64,000 nt of DNA, from the NCBI RefSeq assembly GCF_016495865.1, contig NZ_CP054706.1:2356001-2420000 (forward strand), written 5' to 3'. Source of the stretch: Salicibibacter cibi (GTDB lineage Bacteria > Bacillota > Bacilli > Bacillales > Marinococcaceae). Numbering within the stretch: position 1 is the first letter of the stretch; every line of letters starts with the position of its first letter. The translations under genes and the position numbers were made by a program. Below the pieces are notes generated by a model, which was not told the DNA's origin, did not search any database, and was given only the letters and a program-made list of their open reading frames with translations. This document shows positions 32,080 through 41,305 of the stretch, in pieces.

Positions 32080-33136
32080 CAAATCCCCTTCCTCCAATCG
32101 CCTTCCGCTCCTTCGTTTCCGATCGCTTCTCCGTTTGATTCCAGTGATAGGCGACGAGCTGAAAGCCCTGCTCCTCTAGCCTTTGCGCCAACACCGGCTT
32201 CAAAAGCGCGACAGCCCCCGGCTCTTTTCGATCATTATAAATTTGCACGGAAACGCTCTTTTCTTTTATAAATAAATCCAGCACCGTCTCTTCCAAATGT
32301 TTTAATTTCAGGAAAAATAAAACTCGTGTGGCGGTGTCCTCCTGATCCCGTTCGTGCGCATGGGTTTGCCATTGAATAAAACCGTCCGTTAAATAACCAT
32401 CGAGATTAAGCGGCAAAAAGCCGGCGCCTTGCGAAGGGTCCGTGTTCAGCAGCTGAAAGCCGAGAGATTGCTGTAGGAGCGGCAGAAATTGCTGGCGATC
32501 CGCCTGGATGACTGTTCGCAGATTCAACACATCGTCCGCTGGGCGCCCGAGGGCGGCAAGCATCGTTTGCAGGCCGGAAGTGTCCGGGCGTTCACGCGTA
32601 AGTATCGTGCCTTGTGCCAATAGTTGTTGTGCCGCTTCCGTGGGAAGATTTCTAAGTTGGACCGTTAACGTTTGAGGGCGGGCAGCGCTTTTTAACGCCC
32701 GCCAAATGCTTGGGGTGAGCGGGATTCGCTTTTCAATCGCCCGGTGCGCGAGTTGCACATACGCCTCGGTCACGCGCCTCTCCCCTTTCAGCCGTTCGGC
32801 CGCTTGCATGAGATCCGACGAACGAAACGGCGTTTCATTTCGAAGAAGCTGCTGGGCCAAGGCGCGCGCATATTTATCATCCGGAATGCCAGACGATAAA
32901 GGCTCCACCTTTAATCGCGGCAATCCATCGATCGATTGAACGTGAAAAAGGTAGCGGCCGCCGACGCTGAGTGCCGTTTCCAACTTTGCCACGAGCGTAT
33001 GGTTTCCGGTTTCAATCGTGGCAAGCTGCCCAGAGAACAGACGGGACACGGTGCCGCTGAACATTTGGCCAATGCGAAACGTCGGTTGCGATTGTCCATT
33101 GTTATTTAATTGGCCGGAGAGAGCGGCGATATCCAT
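32066..33136 (-). CDS. ylqG: YlqG-like hypothetical protein
   Basis: A 356-residue soluble protein between rnhB and ylqH, the place occupied by ylqG in Bacillus. It is rich in Gln, Leu and Arg. An early beta-rich stretch reads GQLATIETGNHTLVAKLETA, reminiscent of flagellar hook-length control (FliK-like) proteins, and the C-terminal part is helical. Paired with a FlhB-like domain protein it may be a remnant of export-switch biology, but no function is known. ATG 33136 follows GGAGATAAAAG. The name is given on position and general character. Confidence 0.7.
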   Translation of the reverse strand: MDIAALSGQLNNNGQSQPTFRIGQMFSGTVSRLFSGQLATIETGNHTLVAKLETALSVGGRYLFHVQSIDGLPRLKVEPLSSGIPDDKYARALAQQLLRNETPFRSSDLMQAAERLKGERRVTEAYVQLAHRAIEKRIPLTPSIWRALKSAARPQTLTVQLRNLPTEAAQQLLAQGTILTRERPDTSGLQTMLAALGRPADDVLNLRTVIQADRQQFLPLLQQSLGFQLLNTDPSQGAGFLPLNLDGYLTDGFIQWQTHAHERDQEDTATRVLFFLKLKHLEETVLDLFIKEKSVSVQIYNDRKEPGAVALLKPVLAQRLEEQGFQLVAYHWNQTEKRSETKERKAIGGRGFDVRI

Positions 33137-33147
33137 CTTTTATCTCC

Positions 33148-33915
33148 TTACGCTTCCCGAGTGATGACAGGTTGAAACGAGCGGCGGTGCTCCGGAGTGG
33201 GTCCTTCGCGATCGAGGGCCTCCAAATGCGCTTTCGTGCCGTAACCGGCATTTTCGTTAAACCGATAGGCGGGATAGTGTTCATGCAACGTTTTCATATA
33301 TGTATCACGGGTCACTTTCGCGACAACGGACGCGGCGGCAATGCTCGCGCTTTTGGAATCGCCCTTGATTAACGGGGTTTGCGGAATATCGAGCGGCAAT
33401 TCCATCGCATCGATGACGAGGTGGTCCGGACGGTTCGCTAATGTTTCGACGGCGCGCATCATCGCCCGGCGAGAAGCTTGATAGATGTTGATTTCGTCGA
33501 TTTCTTCCGGCGTCGCTGTACCGATGCCCACATCCGCGGCAGCAGCAATGGCTTCGTAAAACTGCTCTCGCTGGTCGGCGGTTAGTTTCTTCGAATCGGT
33601 AAGGCCCGGCAATTCAAGCGACACAGGCAAAATAACCGCAGCGGCTGTCACCGGACCGGCGAGCGGCCCTCGGCCCACTTCATCAATGCCGGCGATTTGC
33701 GCACTGGGAACACTGAACGTTTTTTCATACGCGCGCATGTCCCTGAACTGTTGGATTTGCCGGAATTCCCGTTCGCACATACGGTCATAGCGAACGAGCA
33801 AGTGTTGGACGCCTTTGCGTTCATCGGCGCGTAATTCGTTGATCCAATCGTCCGATGGACGGTTTTCGGCAAAAAGGTGTGACTTGATCTGCGCGATCGA
33901 TACGCTTTTTCTCAC
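33148..33915 (-). CDS. rnhB: Ribonuclease HII
   Basis: A 255-residue enzyme that cuts the RNA strand of RNA-DNA hybrids and removes single ribonucleotides from DNA. The catalytic GIDEVGRGPLAGPVTAAAV supplies Asp-Glu, and further acidic residues lie in HLVIDAMELPL. The N-terminal VRKSVSIAQIKSHLF extension is typical of the Bacillus enzyme. The GTG at 33915 (6 bases after GAGGGG) gives the family length; the frame is open further upstream into the rbgA end. Confidence 0.93.
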   Translation of the reverse strand: MRKSVSIAQIKSHLFAENRPSDDWINELRADERKGVQHLLVRYDRMCEREFRQIQQFRDMRAYEKTFSVPSAQIAGIDEVGRGPLAGPVTAAAVILPVSLELPGLTDSKKLTADQREQFYEAIAAAADVGIGTATPEEIDEINIYQASRRAMMRAVETLANRPDHLVIDAMELPLDIPQTPLIKGDSKSASIAAASVVAKVTRDTYMKTLHEHYPAYRFNENAGYGTKAHLEALDREGPTPEHRRSFQPVITREA

Positions 33916-33943
33916 CACGTTCCCCTCTTTCTTTTTATATCGG

Positions 33944-34792
33944 TTAATCCTTTGGTTTTTCCAGTGAGATTGGGCCAAGTTTTTGCGAACGGAAATCACG
34001 AAGGATCACTTCTGCCGCCTGGTCAAAATCGACATCACCGCCGGCGATGAGGCAGCCCCGTTTTCGACCGATCGCTTCAAAAAGTTCCACGCCTTCGCTC
34101 GGAAGCTCGGATAAGTTATAGCGTTCCTTCAACGCTTCGGGATACCATTTGTGCAACTGTTGGATAAGATAAAGCACGACGTCTTCAAAAACGAGGCGTT
34201 CATCCTTGATCGCACCGGTGATGGCAAGCTTGTAGCCAACCTCGGGATCTTCGAATTTTGGCCAGAGGATGCCGGGGGTATCGAGGACATCCATCTGGTT
34301 GCTCACCTTCAGCCAGTGATTGCCTTGGGTGACGGCCGGTTTGTTGCCCGTTTTTGCCTGATTTTTTCCCACGAGGCGGTTAATGACGGTTGATTTGCCG
34401 ACGTTGGGGACGCCGACGATCATCGCGCGGATGGAGCGGTTTTGAATGCCTTTTTTTTGCAGGGATTCCATTTTCGGTTGGGCGAGCCGTTTCACCTCCT
34501 GGACGAGCTTCCCGGTGCCTTGGTTATGCTTGGCGTTCATGAGGACAACGGGTTCGTCGTTTTGCTCGAAATAATGCTGCCATGCTTTTGTGACGGTTTC
34601 GTCGGCCATGTCCGTTTTCACGAGCGCGAGCACTCTCGGCCGGTCGGAAAGGATATCGTCAAGGACCGGATTACGCGACGCCTGCGGGATGCGAGCATCA
34701 GCGAGTTCAACGACGACGTCCACACGTTTGATCAACTCTTGGACTTCGCGTGTCGCTTTTGCCATATGCCCCGGAAACCATTGGATCGTCAT
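33944..34792 (-). CDS. rbgA: Ribosome biogenesis GTPase RbgA (YlqF)
   Basis: A 282-residue circularly permuted GTPase needed for late 50S subunit assembly. It starts TIQWFPGHMAKATREVQELI, the G4-like ALVKTDMAD comes before the P-loop GVPNVGKSTVINRLVGKN, and DTPGILWP is the G3 motif. The C-terminal RNA-binding helix domain is present. GGAGG lies 7 bases before the ATG. Its promoter region contains a 21-base tandem repeat. Confidence 0.95.
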   Translation of the reverse strand: MTIQWFPGHMAKATREVQELIKRVDVVVELADARIPQASRNPVLDDILSDRPRVLALVKTDMADETVTKAWQHYFEQNDEPVVLMNAKHNQGTGKLVQEVKRLAQPKMESLQKKGIQNRSIRAMIVGVPNVGKSTVINRLVGKNQAKTGNKPAVTQGNHWLKVSNQMDVLDTPGILWPKFEDPEVGYKLAITGAIKDERLVFEDVVLYLIQQLHKWYPEALKERYNLSELPSEGVELFEAIGRKRGCLIAGGDVDFDQAAEVILRDFRSQKLGPISLEKPKD

Positions 34793-34820
34793 GTTGGTTC
34801 ACCTCCTGAGTGGTGATTTT

Positions 34821-34892
34821 ATCAGCCGAAATCGCCCCGATATCAGCCAAAGCTTGGAATATATCAGCCAAAACAAACGATTTATCAGCCAT
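34821..34892 (+). repeat. 21-bp tandem repeat upstream of rbgA
   Basis: TATCAGCC occurs at 34821, 34842, 34863 and 34884, exactly 21 bases apart, with AT-rich variable spacers. The array lies 28 bases upstream of the rbgA start. The period equals two helical turns, so the conserved boxes face the same side of DNA. Confidence 0.8.
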
Positions 34893-34985
34893 ACCCCAAT
34901 TCCGGATTCTTCAACGCACCCCGGATTCGGGCTGTTTCCTTTTTTGAGGTGCATTGGATCGTTCATGAAACCTCTAATCTACTTA

Positions 34986-35239
34986 TTTTCCGTTGCTGTT
35001 GTCAAAGCTGGATGCAAGGAAAATCCATCCTATAAGCAAAAAAACCTTGCACTTTTGGCAACATACGGAGGGACGGTGCTGCAATGGCGAGACTCCAGCG
35101 GAAAAACGGACGCGTCAAGCCCCCGCAGCGCCGGTTTTGCGCGAGGAGGCTTGACCGTTCGTCCGCGGAAAGCGAAGCCATGGAAGCGGCATCCCGGCTT
35201 CAGCTGATAGCCGCACGTTGTTCAGCAATCCCTGCATTA
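34986..35239 (+). repeat. Dispersed structured repeat, copy 1 (~254 bp)
   Basis: This block is about 90% or more identical to 58100-58349. It starts with a hairpin (GTTGTCAAAGCTGGATGCAA pairing with CCTTGCACTTTTGGCAAC) and continues with a GC-rich segment: GACTCCAGCGGAAAAACGGA, then the pair GTCAAGC/GCTTGAC and CGTCCGCGGAAAGCGAAG. Segments like GACTCCAGCGG and GTCCGCGGAAAGCGAAG are familiar from multicopy intergenic elements of Bacillaceae. It has no coding frame with translation signals. Confidence 0.85.
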
Positions 35240-35278
35240 TTTTCCCTTTTAATGGTGTCATGAACCGCCTTTTCCTAT

Positions 35279-35305
35279 AAAAAAAGAGCCTGGTGTCCAA
35301 GCTCT
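35279..35305 (-). terminator. rplS terminator
   Basis: On the minus strand AAGAGCTTGG pairs with CCAGGCTCTT through a 4-base loop, followed by seven T, twelve bases after the rplS stop. Confidence 0.85.
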
Positions 35306-35316
35306 TCTCACGATCA

Positions 35317-35661
35317 TTAGCGAAGTTCTTTGACACGCGCGGCTTTTCCTTGGAGCTTGCGCAAGTAGTAAAGTCTTGCTTGGCGGACACGGCCGCGGCG
35401 TTTCACTTCGATTTTGTCAATGATTGGGGAATGGACAGGAAATGTCCGTTCAATGCCAATTCCGGATGTAGCCTTGCGGACGGTGAACGTTTCGCTCACG
35501 GAACTTCCGCGGCGTTTTAAGACAACGCCCTGAAATACCTGAACGCGCTGACGGCTTCCTTCCACAACTTTTACGTGAACGGCTACCGTATCTCCCGGCC
35601 GAAAGTTAGGAAGGTCATCTTTTAATTGAGATTTGTTTATTTCCCGGATCAAATTGCTCAT
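35317..35661 (-). CDS. rplS: 50S ribosomal protein L19
   Basis: The 114-residue ribosomal protein L19 that contacts the 30S-50S interface. [40 protein letters not shown] and the C-terminal [20 protein letters not shown] are characteristic. AAAGGAGG lies 9 bases before the ATG at 35661; a longer in-frame reading upstream passes through the leader and is not translated. It has its own promoter and terminator and so is a single-gene unit, separated from trmD by a repeat array. Confidence 0.96.
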   Translation of the reverse strand: MSNLIREINKSQLKDDLPNFRPGDTVAVHVKVVEGSRQRVQVFQGVVLKRRGSSVSETFTVRKATSGIGIERTFPVHSPIIDKIEVKRRGRVRQARLYYLRKLQGKAARVKELR

Positions 35662-35770
35662 TTTCGTTTTCCTCCTTTCTTCTCGGATGCTCTTACGGGG
35701 ATTTATTCCCACCGAAGCGGAACATCGGATTCAAAGGCATTTGCCAATAGAGAACTTGGCTTATCGCCAA
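35662..35770 (-). promoter_or_regulatory. Putative L19 leader RNA
   Basis: From the predicted transcription start to the rplS ribosome-binding site there are about 110 bases with the pairing CCGATGTTCCGCTTCGG and a GGGAATAAATCCCC hairpin. Bacilli carry an L19 leader here through which L19 limits its own synthesis. Position and hairpins fit, but I cannot match the consensus base by base. Confidence 0.4.
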
Positions 35771-35775
35771 TGTAA

Positions 35776-35804
35776 ATCATAGCATAGAGTGCGCCGTTCA
35801 GCAA
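35776..35804 (-). promoter_or_regulatory. rplS promoter
   Basis: On the minus strand TTGCTG (35804-35799), a 17-base spacer and TATGAT (35781-35776) form a good sigma-A-type promoter, about 115 bases before the rplS start. Confidence 0.65.
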
Positions 35805-35928
35805 CGTTTCATCCGGAATTTGTTCTGCCGGCTACGATGATTCAGTACACAGTATGCCTAATAACGGAACGGCACTAAATTTTTTTGCAAAATGCCGGGG
35901 GATACAAGGGCATTCAGTTATGCATCGA

Positions 35929-36150
35929 ACAAACAAAGGTCATGGCGACCGTACTGTTGTGCTTAATACTTTTTCGGGCACCATGAGACCTTTATGATGA
36001 CCGAATACGTATCCTAAGCCTCTATCACGGGCGCCATGAAACGTTCATGAGGACTGAATGCTATAAAAGGAGGCGTTTGCGGTCAACATGAAGCTTTCAT
36101 AGCGACCGAATGCGCGCAATCATCGCTCTTTCGGTCGCCATAAACCAACG
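35929..36150 (+). repeat. Tandem repeat array D, 52-bp period
   Basis: Related units start near 35981, 36034, 36086 and 36138 (spacing 53, 52, 52), with a half unit before. Each contains CATGAARNNTTCATG-like dyads (for example CATGAAACGTTCATG) and a GACCGAA...TTCGGTC pair. The array fills most of the gap between trmD and rplS and ends 12 bases before the trmD stop. Arrays E (52165) and F (57855) are related. Confidence 0.8.
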
Positions 36151-36161
36151 TTCAGAACCCC

Positions 36162-36890
36162 TTATTCATCCTCAAACTCCCGCAACCATTCCCTTTCTTC
36201 GTCATCCATCTCGTGTGCCTCTAGCAAATCGGGGCGCCGCTCCCACGTGCGTCGTAATGATTCCTTGCGCCGCCATTGCTCGATGTGGGCGTGGTTTCCG
36301 GATAATAAGACGTCCGGCACTACCATGCCACGGAAATCGGCGGGACGTGTATAGTGGGGGTGCTCCAACAGCCCGTCTGCAAATGATTCTTCTTGCGCCG
36401 AGCTTTCATTGCCGAGGACACCCGGAAGTAAACGGATAACGCTGTCGGCGACGATCATTGCCGGGAGTTCTCCTCCCGTCAGCACATAATCTCCAATGGA
36501 GATTTCGTCGTTCACGACCGAGCGAATGCGCTCATCATAACCTTCGTAGTGCCCGCAAACGAGGACCAACGCTTCTTCTTTTGCAAGCTCCTCGGCTTTT
36601 TCCTGCGAGAACGGCGCACCCTGCGGGCAGAGCATAACAACGCGGGCATTTCCACCCGACGCGCCCCGAACATCCTCCACAGCGTCCACGAGCGGTTGAG
36701 CGCGCAACACCATTCCGGCGCCTCCGCCGTACGGATAATCATCAACCTTGTTGTGCTTGTTATCCGAATAGGTGCGAAAATCGGTTACTTCATACTCCGC
36801 CGCGCCTTTGTCTTTTGCCTGTTTCCAGATTGATGACGAGGCAACACCTTGAAACATTTCCGGAAAAAGCGTGAGAAAATTGATCTTCAT
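36162..36890 (-). CDS. trmD: tRNA (guanine-N1-)-methyltransferase
   Basis: A 242-residue SPOUT methyltransferase that makes m1G37 in t[36 protein letters not shown] and the knotted SAM-binding [19 protein letters not shown] are the family signatures. It overlaps rimM by 4 bases (ATGA), the standard Bacillus arrangement rimM-trmD. Length matches the family. Confidence 0.96.
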   Translation of the reverse strand: MKINFLTLFPEMFQGVASSSIWKQAKDKGAAEYEVTDFRTYSDNKHNKVDDYPYGGGAGMVLRAQPLVDAVEDVRGASGGNARVVMLCPQGAPFSQEKAEELAKEEALVLVCGHYEGYDERIRSVVNDEISIGDYVLTGGELPAMIVADSVIRLLPGVLGNESSAQEESFADGLLEHPHYTRPADFRGMVVPDVLLSGNHAHIEQWRRKESLRRTWERRPDLLEAHEMDDEEREWLREFEDE

Positions 36891-37414
36891 TCATCGATCA
36901 ATCCTTCCAGCAAATGAACGATGACGCGCCCGTTTTCCACATCAATCGTCTGCACGACTTCTTTTGTGTACGGGAGCAGAATCTCTTTTCCGTTGCCTTC
37001 GACGACCCAAACGTCATTGGCTCCGGGGGATAAAATTTCCCGTACCTTTCCGAGAAACTCGCCATCTTCCGTATAAACGTCTACCCCGATGATTTCACTA
37101 TAGTAAAATTCATTTTCCGGTAAGGAGGCACGCATGGAAGCATGGATCTCAAGGATCGCGTTTTTCAAGTGCTCGGCGTCCTCCTTCGTTTCATAGCCTT
37201 GAAACATGAGCAGATCGAAGTGTTTATGTTTGCGATGCGCGCGCACTTCCAGTATTTCCACGTCCCCATTTTCTTTCACCGCACGCAACTCGGACGTTTT
37301 AGCAAACCGTTCTTCAGGAAAATCGGTCGTGGCAATGGCGCGCACTTCTCCGGTGAACCCGTGTGTATTGACAATTTTTCCAACTTCGTAATAATCAGTG
37401 CCGGATACTGTCAT
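36887..37414 (-). CDS. rimM: Ribosome maturation factor RimM
   Basis: A 175-residue 16S rRNA processing factor that binds S19 and helps mature the 30S head. The N-terminal domain begins [18 protein letters not shown], and the C-terminal PRC-barrel contains [18 protein letters not shown]. The ATG at 37414 is placed by AAAGGAG 9 bases upstream; it overlaps the end of the ylqD-type gene by 20 bases. trmD follows with a 4-base overlap. Confidence 0.95.
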   Translation of the reverse strand: MTVSGTDYYEVGKIVNTHGFTGEVRAIATTDFPEERFAKTSELRAVKENGDVEILEVRAHRKHKHFDLLMFQGYETKEDAEHLKNAILEIHASMRASLPENEFYYSEIIGVDVYTEDGEFLGKVREILSPGANDVWVVEGNGKEILLPYTKEVVQTIDVENGRVIVHLLEGLIDE

Positions 37415-37820
37415 CCTCGTCTTCTCCTTTGGAACGAATCTCGCGAACGATGTCATCTTCAATAATAATTTCATCTTCCAGCCGATGCGCCGACCAACGA
37501 TCCCCGACCTGAACATCCGTAAACCTTTGCACCTTTTCTCCGGTGACGAGCGAACCTTCCGGCAATGTTTTCACTTTGCTTTCCCTGAAATTCAGACTTT
37601 CAATTCGTTGTCCGCGTTTATTTATCTCACTATTGTATTTGGCATCGACGGCAGATTTATTGCGGCCCGTCTGTTCTTTCAGCTGTTTTTGATACTGAAA
37701 ACGCAACTGTTCGATTTCAGTGTTCAACCGCTCTTTTTCAGAACCTATTTTTTTTAAAAGTTTCTCCCTATAGTCTTCGGTCAGGACGTGGCGAACGAGT
37801 ACATTTTTTTCAATTCTCAT
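37395..37820 (-). CDS. ylqD: YlqD family protein
   Basis: A 141-residue cytoplasmic protein of unknown function in its usual place between khpA and rimM. The N-terminus (RIEKNVLVRHVLTEDYREKL) is followed by a charged coiled coil (about 20-75, with KERLNTEIEQLRFQYQKQLK) and a beta-rich end (VQVGDRWSAHRLEDEIIIED). The last 20 bases overlap rimM. A terminator separates it from khpA, so transcription starts in the 37821-37930 gap. Confidence 0.85.
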   Translation of the reverse strand: MRIEKNVLVRHVLTEDYREKLLKKIGSEKERLNTEIEQLRFQYQKQLKEQTGRNKSAVDAKYNSEINKRGQRIESLNFRESKVKTLPEGSLVTGEKVQRFTDVQVGDRWSAHRLEDEIIIEDDIVREIRSKGEDEDDSIRH

Positions 37821-37930
37821 GACTTCACCTCTTTTATGTTAGAAAAACTGGAATTATCACCAAAAATGGCGAAAATCACCGTTTTCCTTATACTATCATC
37901 CGAACCATTGACAATTTCTGATAGTCAGAT

Positions 37931-37958
37931 CAAAAAGGGAAGGCAAAGCCTCCCCTTT
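37931..37958 (-). terminator. Terminator after khpA
   Basis: On the minus strand GGGGAGGC pairs with GCCTTCCC through a TTT loop and runs into TTTTTG, just after the khpA stop. It ends the rpsP-khpA unit. Confidence 0.85.
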
Positions 37959-37960
37959 CG

Positions 37961-38191
37961 TTAATCAGCAATATTAAGCCGGACTTTGCCCTGATTTCTA
38001 TTTGCCGCCGTTAACACGTTTCGAATCGCGTTCGCGACTCTTCCATTTTTGCCAATGACTTTCCCAATATCTTCCTCGTGGACAGATAGGGTCAGCACGG
38101 TCATCCCGTCGACGTCTTCTTCCTGAACAGCAACGTCATCCGGATGGTCGACCAATGAACGGGCAATCGTTACGACTAGTTCTTTTAACAT
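37961..38191 (-). CDS. khpA: KH-domain RNA-binding protein KhpA
   Basis: A 76-residue single-KH protein with the RNA-binding loop IGKNGRVANAIRNVLTAA (GxxG). It forms a complex with KhpB/Jag in Gram-positive bacteria that affects cell division and RNA. It follows rpsP by 9 bases, the conserved order. AGGAT precedes the ATG. Confidence 0.94.
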   Translation of the reverse strand: MLKELVVTIARSLVDHPDDVAVQEEDVDGMTVLTLSVHEEDIGKVIGKNGRVANAIRNVLTAANRNQGKVRLNIAD

Positions 38192-38200
38192 AAAATAATC

Positions 38201-38473
38201 CTACTTACCGTATTTCGCTTGATGGACTTTTTCCATCAACCCACGTGTCGTAAAGAGGTTGCGAACGGTATCTGATGGTTTCGCGCCGTCGAGCATCCAT
38301 TTAACCGCCTTCTCTTCATTCACCTGAAAATCACTCGGTTCCGTGAGCGGATTGTACGTGCCGATTTCCTCAATGAAACGTCCGTCTCTCGGAGCACTGG
38401 ATTCAGCAACAACGACACGGTAAAAAGGTCGTTTTTTCGTTCCCATTCTTTTTAAACGAATTTTTGTAGCCAT
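38201..38473 (-). CDS. rpsP: 30S ribosomal protein S16
   Basis: The 90-residue S16 protein, with [20 protein letters not shown] at the N-terminus and the [12 protein letters not shown] segment. GGAGGAAT lies 6 bases before the ATG. It has its own promoter after ffh and is followed by khpA. Confidence 0.96.
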   Translation of the reverse strand: MATKIRLKRMGTKKRPFYRVVVAESSAPRDGRFIEEIGTYNPLTEPSDFQVNEEKAVKWMLDGAKPSDTVRNLFTTRGLMEKVHQAKYGK

Positions 38474-38518
38474 GATTTATTCCTCCAATTTTTATCAGTC
38501 GCATTTTCACATTTGCCT

Positions 38519-38547
38519 ATTATAGACAAGTTTTCTTTGCTTGTAAA
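38519..38547 (-). promoter_or_regulatory. rpsP promoter
   Basis: On the minus strand TTTACA (38547-38542), 17 bases and a perfect TATAAT (38524-38519) form a strong promoter 46 bases before the rpsP start, in the short gap after ffh. Confidence 0.8.
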
Positions 38548-38560
38548 GGGTTTTTCCTTT

Positions 38561-39913
38561 TCAGCGCATGAACGGCAATTGCATGCCGCCTTTTCCTTTC
38601 TTTTTGCCTCCGCCCATCGACGACATTTGTTTCATCATTTTTTTCATGTCTTCGAATTGCTTGAGCAATTTGTTCACGTCTTGCACCGACGTTCCGCTCC
38701 CCTTTGCGATCCGACGTTTGCGGCTCGCGTTCATCAACTTGGGGTCTTGTTTTTCCGCTTTCGTCATCGAGCGCACGATCGCTTCGACGCGACCGATTTG
38801 GCTTTCATCCAACTGCATGTTTTTCATGCCTTTCATCTTGCCGGCACCGGGCATCATGCTAAGGATGTCTTCAAGTGATCCCATGCTTTTCACTTGTTCC
38901 AGCTGTTCCAGAAAATCGTCAAACGTGAGATCGGCGTTGCGCATTTTCTTTTCCAACTCTTTGGCACGCTCTTCATCTACGTTTGTTTGTGCTTTTTCGA
39001 TAAGCGAAAGCATATCTCCCATTCCGAGAATTCGAGACGCCATGCGTTCGGGATGGAACGTTTCCAACTGGTCGATTTTCTCGCCCATCCCGGCAAACTT
39101 GATCGGCTGCTCGGTGACGGCGCGAATGGAAAGGGCGGCACCGCCGCGGGTATCCCCGTCCAATTTCGTGAGGATGACGCCGGAAACGGGCAATTGCTCG
39201 TTAAATTGTTCCGCAACATTAACGGCATCTTGGCCGGTCATGGCATCGACGACGAGGAGGACTTCATGGGGCCGGATCTCGTCGCTCATTTGTTGCAACT
39301 CGTCCATCAGCGCTTCATCCACATGCAAACGGCCGGCGGTATCAAGGAGCACATAGTCATGATTCTCCGCTTTTGCCTGCTCGACCCCTTCCCGGACGAT
39401 GTCAACGGGATTGGCTTCGGTTCCTTTGGAAAAAACAGGCATCTCCAATTGCTTTCCGAGGGTTTGCAACTGATCGATGGCAGCGGGACGATAAACGTCA
39501 GCAGCAACAAGCATCGGGTTTCGGTTTTTCTCTTTGCGCAAATGGTTAGCGAGTTTCGCGGCGGTCGTCGTTTTCCCGGACCCTTGCAAACCGACCATCA
39601 TGACAATCGTTGGCGCTTTATCGGCGACCTCCAGTTTGCTTTCTTCTTTTCCCATCAGCTCTGTCAGTTCTTCGTTGACAACCTTTATGACTTGCTGGCC
39701 GGGGGTTAAGCTTTTCATTACTTCCTGTCCGACGGCGCGTTCTTTAATGCGATTCACAAACTGTTTGACGACTTTGAAGTTCACATCGGCTTCAAGGAGC
39801 GCCAGGCGGACTTCCCGCGCCATCTCTTTCACGTCTGCTTCATTGACTTTCCCTTTGCCCTTAATCTTCGACATCGTCGCCTGCAAACGCTCGGCTAAAC
39901 CTTCAAAGGCCAT
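38561..39913 (-). CDS. ffh: Signal recognition particle protein Ffh
   Basis: A 450-residue SRP GTPase that targets membrane proteins co-translationally. The N domain (about 1-90) is followed by the G domain with GLQGSGKTTTAAKLANHL, LLDTAGRLHVD and TKLDGDTRGG, then the Met-rich M domain (about 300-440) with the RNA-binding RIAKGSGTSVQDVNKLL. The ATG at 39913 follows GGGGGG at 5 bases. ylxM precedes it by 10 bases. Confidence 0.96.
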   Translation of the reverse strand: MAFEGLAERLQATMSKIKGKGKVNEADVKEMAREVRLALLEADVNFKVVKQFVNRIKERAVGQEVMKSLTPGQQVIKVVNEELTELMGKEESKLEVADKAPTIVMMVGLQGSGKTTTAAKLANHLRKEKNRNPMLVAADVYRPAAIDQLQTLGKQLEMPVFSKGTEANPVDIVREGVEQAKAENHDYVLLDTAGRLHVDEALMDELQQMSDEIRPHEVLLVVDAMTGQDAVNVAEQFNEQLPVSGVILTKLDGDTRGGAALSIRAVTEQPIKFAGMGEKIDQLETFHPERMASRILGMGDMLSLIEKAQTNVDEERAKELEKKMRNADLTFDDFLEQLEQVKSMGSLEDILSMMPGAGKMKGMKNMQLDESQIGRVEAIVRSMTKAEKQDPKLMNASRKRRIAKGSGTSVQDVNKLLKQFEDMKKMMKQMSSMGGGKKKGKGGMQLPFMR

Positions 39914-39923
39914 TGTGTCCCCC

Positions 39924-40253
39924 CTATTCTTCAGATCGTTCCAATTCATCTACAATGGAAAAAAAAACCGGTGATGCGGACGCGCTTGCTTGTTGGCGAA
40001 GCTTTTGGTAGAGGTGTTGGCGACGGCGGTACCGTTCGTCGAGCTGTAATTTCGCTTCGTACGCTTCCAGCATTTCTTCACTGCGCCGGATATTATCATA
40101 AACGGCTTGGCGGCTCACGTCAAAGTACTCGGAAATCTCCCCGAGTGAGTAATCATCATAATAGTAAAGCTGCAAATAGTTGCGTTGCTTTTCGGTTAAG
40201 AGTGGATGATAAAAATCAAAAAGTGCGTTCATTCGCATCGTTTTTTCCAGCAC
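39924..40253 (-). CDS. ylxM: YlxM, SRP-associated helix-turn-helix protein
   Basis: A 109-residue protein with a sigma-region-4-like [23 protein letters not shown] then [20 protein letters not shown]. YlxM family proteins bind SRP RNA or Ffh and modulate SRP activity. The GTG start at 40253 ([15 protein letters not shown]) gives the family N-terminus and lies 6 bases after AAGGTG. In B. subtilis ftsY directly precedes it; here a NERD gene and a repeat array lie between. Confidence 0.92.
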   Translation of the reverse strand: MLEKTMRMNALFDFYHPLLTEKQRNYLQLYYYDDYSLGEISEYFDVSRQAVYDNIRRSEEMLEAYEAKLQLDERYRRRQHLYQKLRQQASASASPVFFSIVDELERSEE

Positions 40254-40370
40254 TGGATTCACCTTATCTGTTAAGTGTATCGCCTTTACAAGGATACAGG
40301 GGTGAGCGGAGGATGTCAAGACCGGCTTTTGCTGGTATAATGAAGAAAATTAAATGAAAGGACGTGCCTC

Positions 40371-41270
40371 ATGATTCTCAAACCCCGCGAAGTCCCCGCC
40401 GAATTAAAAACGCTGCGGCTCTTACGCCCCCGAATGACCCTTCCTGATGAGCAGCGCTATCTCTATCTTGAGAAAGGTTTTAAAGGCGAGCAACAATTGG
40501 ATGCTTGGTTGGAAGACTTAACGACTGACTGTTTTGTAATCAACGACCTTTTACTAAACCAAGACCGTAATTTTTTTCAAATCGATAAGATGCTTATTTT
40601 GCAAGAAACGATTTATCTCTTGGAGTCTAAATATTCCAAAGGTGATTTTTTCATCGATGACGACAAATGGAAGACAATTTCCGGGATCGAAATCCAAGAC
40701 CCCCAGCTTCAACTAAAGCGGAGCGAAACCCTCCTGCGAAAATTACTTCAACAGCATCGACTGAATTTTTCGATTGAATCCACGCTAGTTTTTACCCATT
40801 CTGAATTTTATCTGTACAATGCTCCTCCTAAACTGCCTGCCGTTTTCCCGAACCAAATCCATCGCTTCCTGGAAACATTAAACCGCCTAGAATCTAAAAT
40901 GACGTACAAACATAATAAACTCGCGGAAAAATTACTGGCGTTGCATGTGCATAACAATCCGCATACACAATTTCCCGACTATGATTATCATGAGCTGAAA
41001 AAAGGCATCGTCTGTGTGAGCTGCCGTTCTTTTATGACTGATAAAGGTGTGAATTGGGTCTGTGCCAAATGCGGTTATGAAGAAGACAATAAAACAGCGA
41101 TCACGAGAAGCATTGGGGAATACAAATTTCTATTCCCGAATCGAAAAATAACCACAAACAATATTTATGATTGGTGTGGAATGAAAAGCTCCAAAAAGAA
41201 AGTCAACAAAATTTTAACGAATAGTTTCACCCGCATGGGCCATGCAAATGCCTCCTATTATATCGATTGA
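40371..41270 (+). CDS. NERD-domain protein with C-terminal zinc ribbon
   Basis: A 299-residue protein. Residues about 38-150 form the NERD (nuclease-related) domain: GFKGEQQLDAWLEDLTTDCF, then QIDKMLILQETIYLLESKYSKGDF with the D..L....I...E.K pattern of restriction-like nucleases. The C-terminus carries a zinc ribbon (CVSCRSFMTDKG...WVCAKCGYEED). Probably DNA-related, but no substrate is known. It is on the plus strand between ylxM and ftsY, where Bacillus has no gene, with AAAGGACGTGCC before the ATG. Its lower GC content suggests later arrival. Confidence 0.88.
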   Translation: MILKPREVPAELKTLRLLRPRMTLPDEQRYLYLEKGFKGEQQLDAWLEDLTTDCFVINDLLLNQDRNFFQIDKMLILQETIYLLESKYSKGDFFIDDDKWKTISGIEIQDPQLQLKRSETLLRKLLQQHRLNFSIESTLVFTHSEFYLYNAPPKLPAVFPNQIHRFLETLNRLESKMTYKHNKLAEKLLALHVHNNPHTQFPDYDYHELKKGIVCVSCRSFMTDKGVNWVCAKCGYEEDNKTAITRSIGEYKFLFPNRKITTNNIYDWCGMKSSKKKVNKILTNSFTRMGHANASYYID

Positions 41271-41305
41271 CACGGTGACACCTTTCCGGACCTTAGCGCG
41301 TGCTT

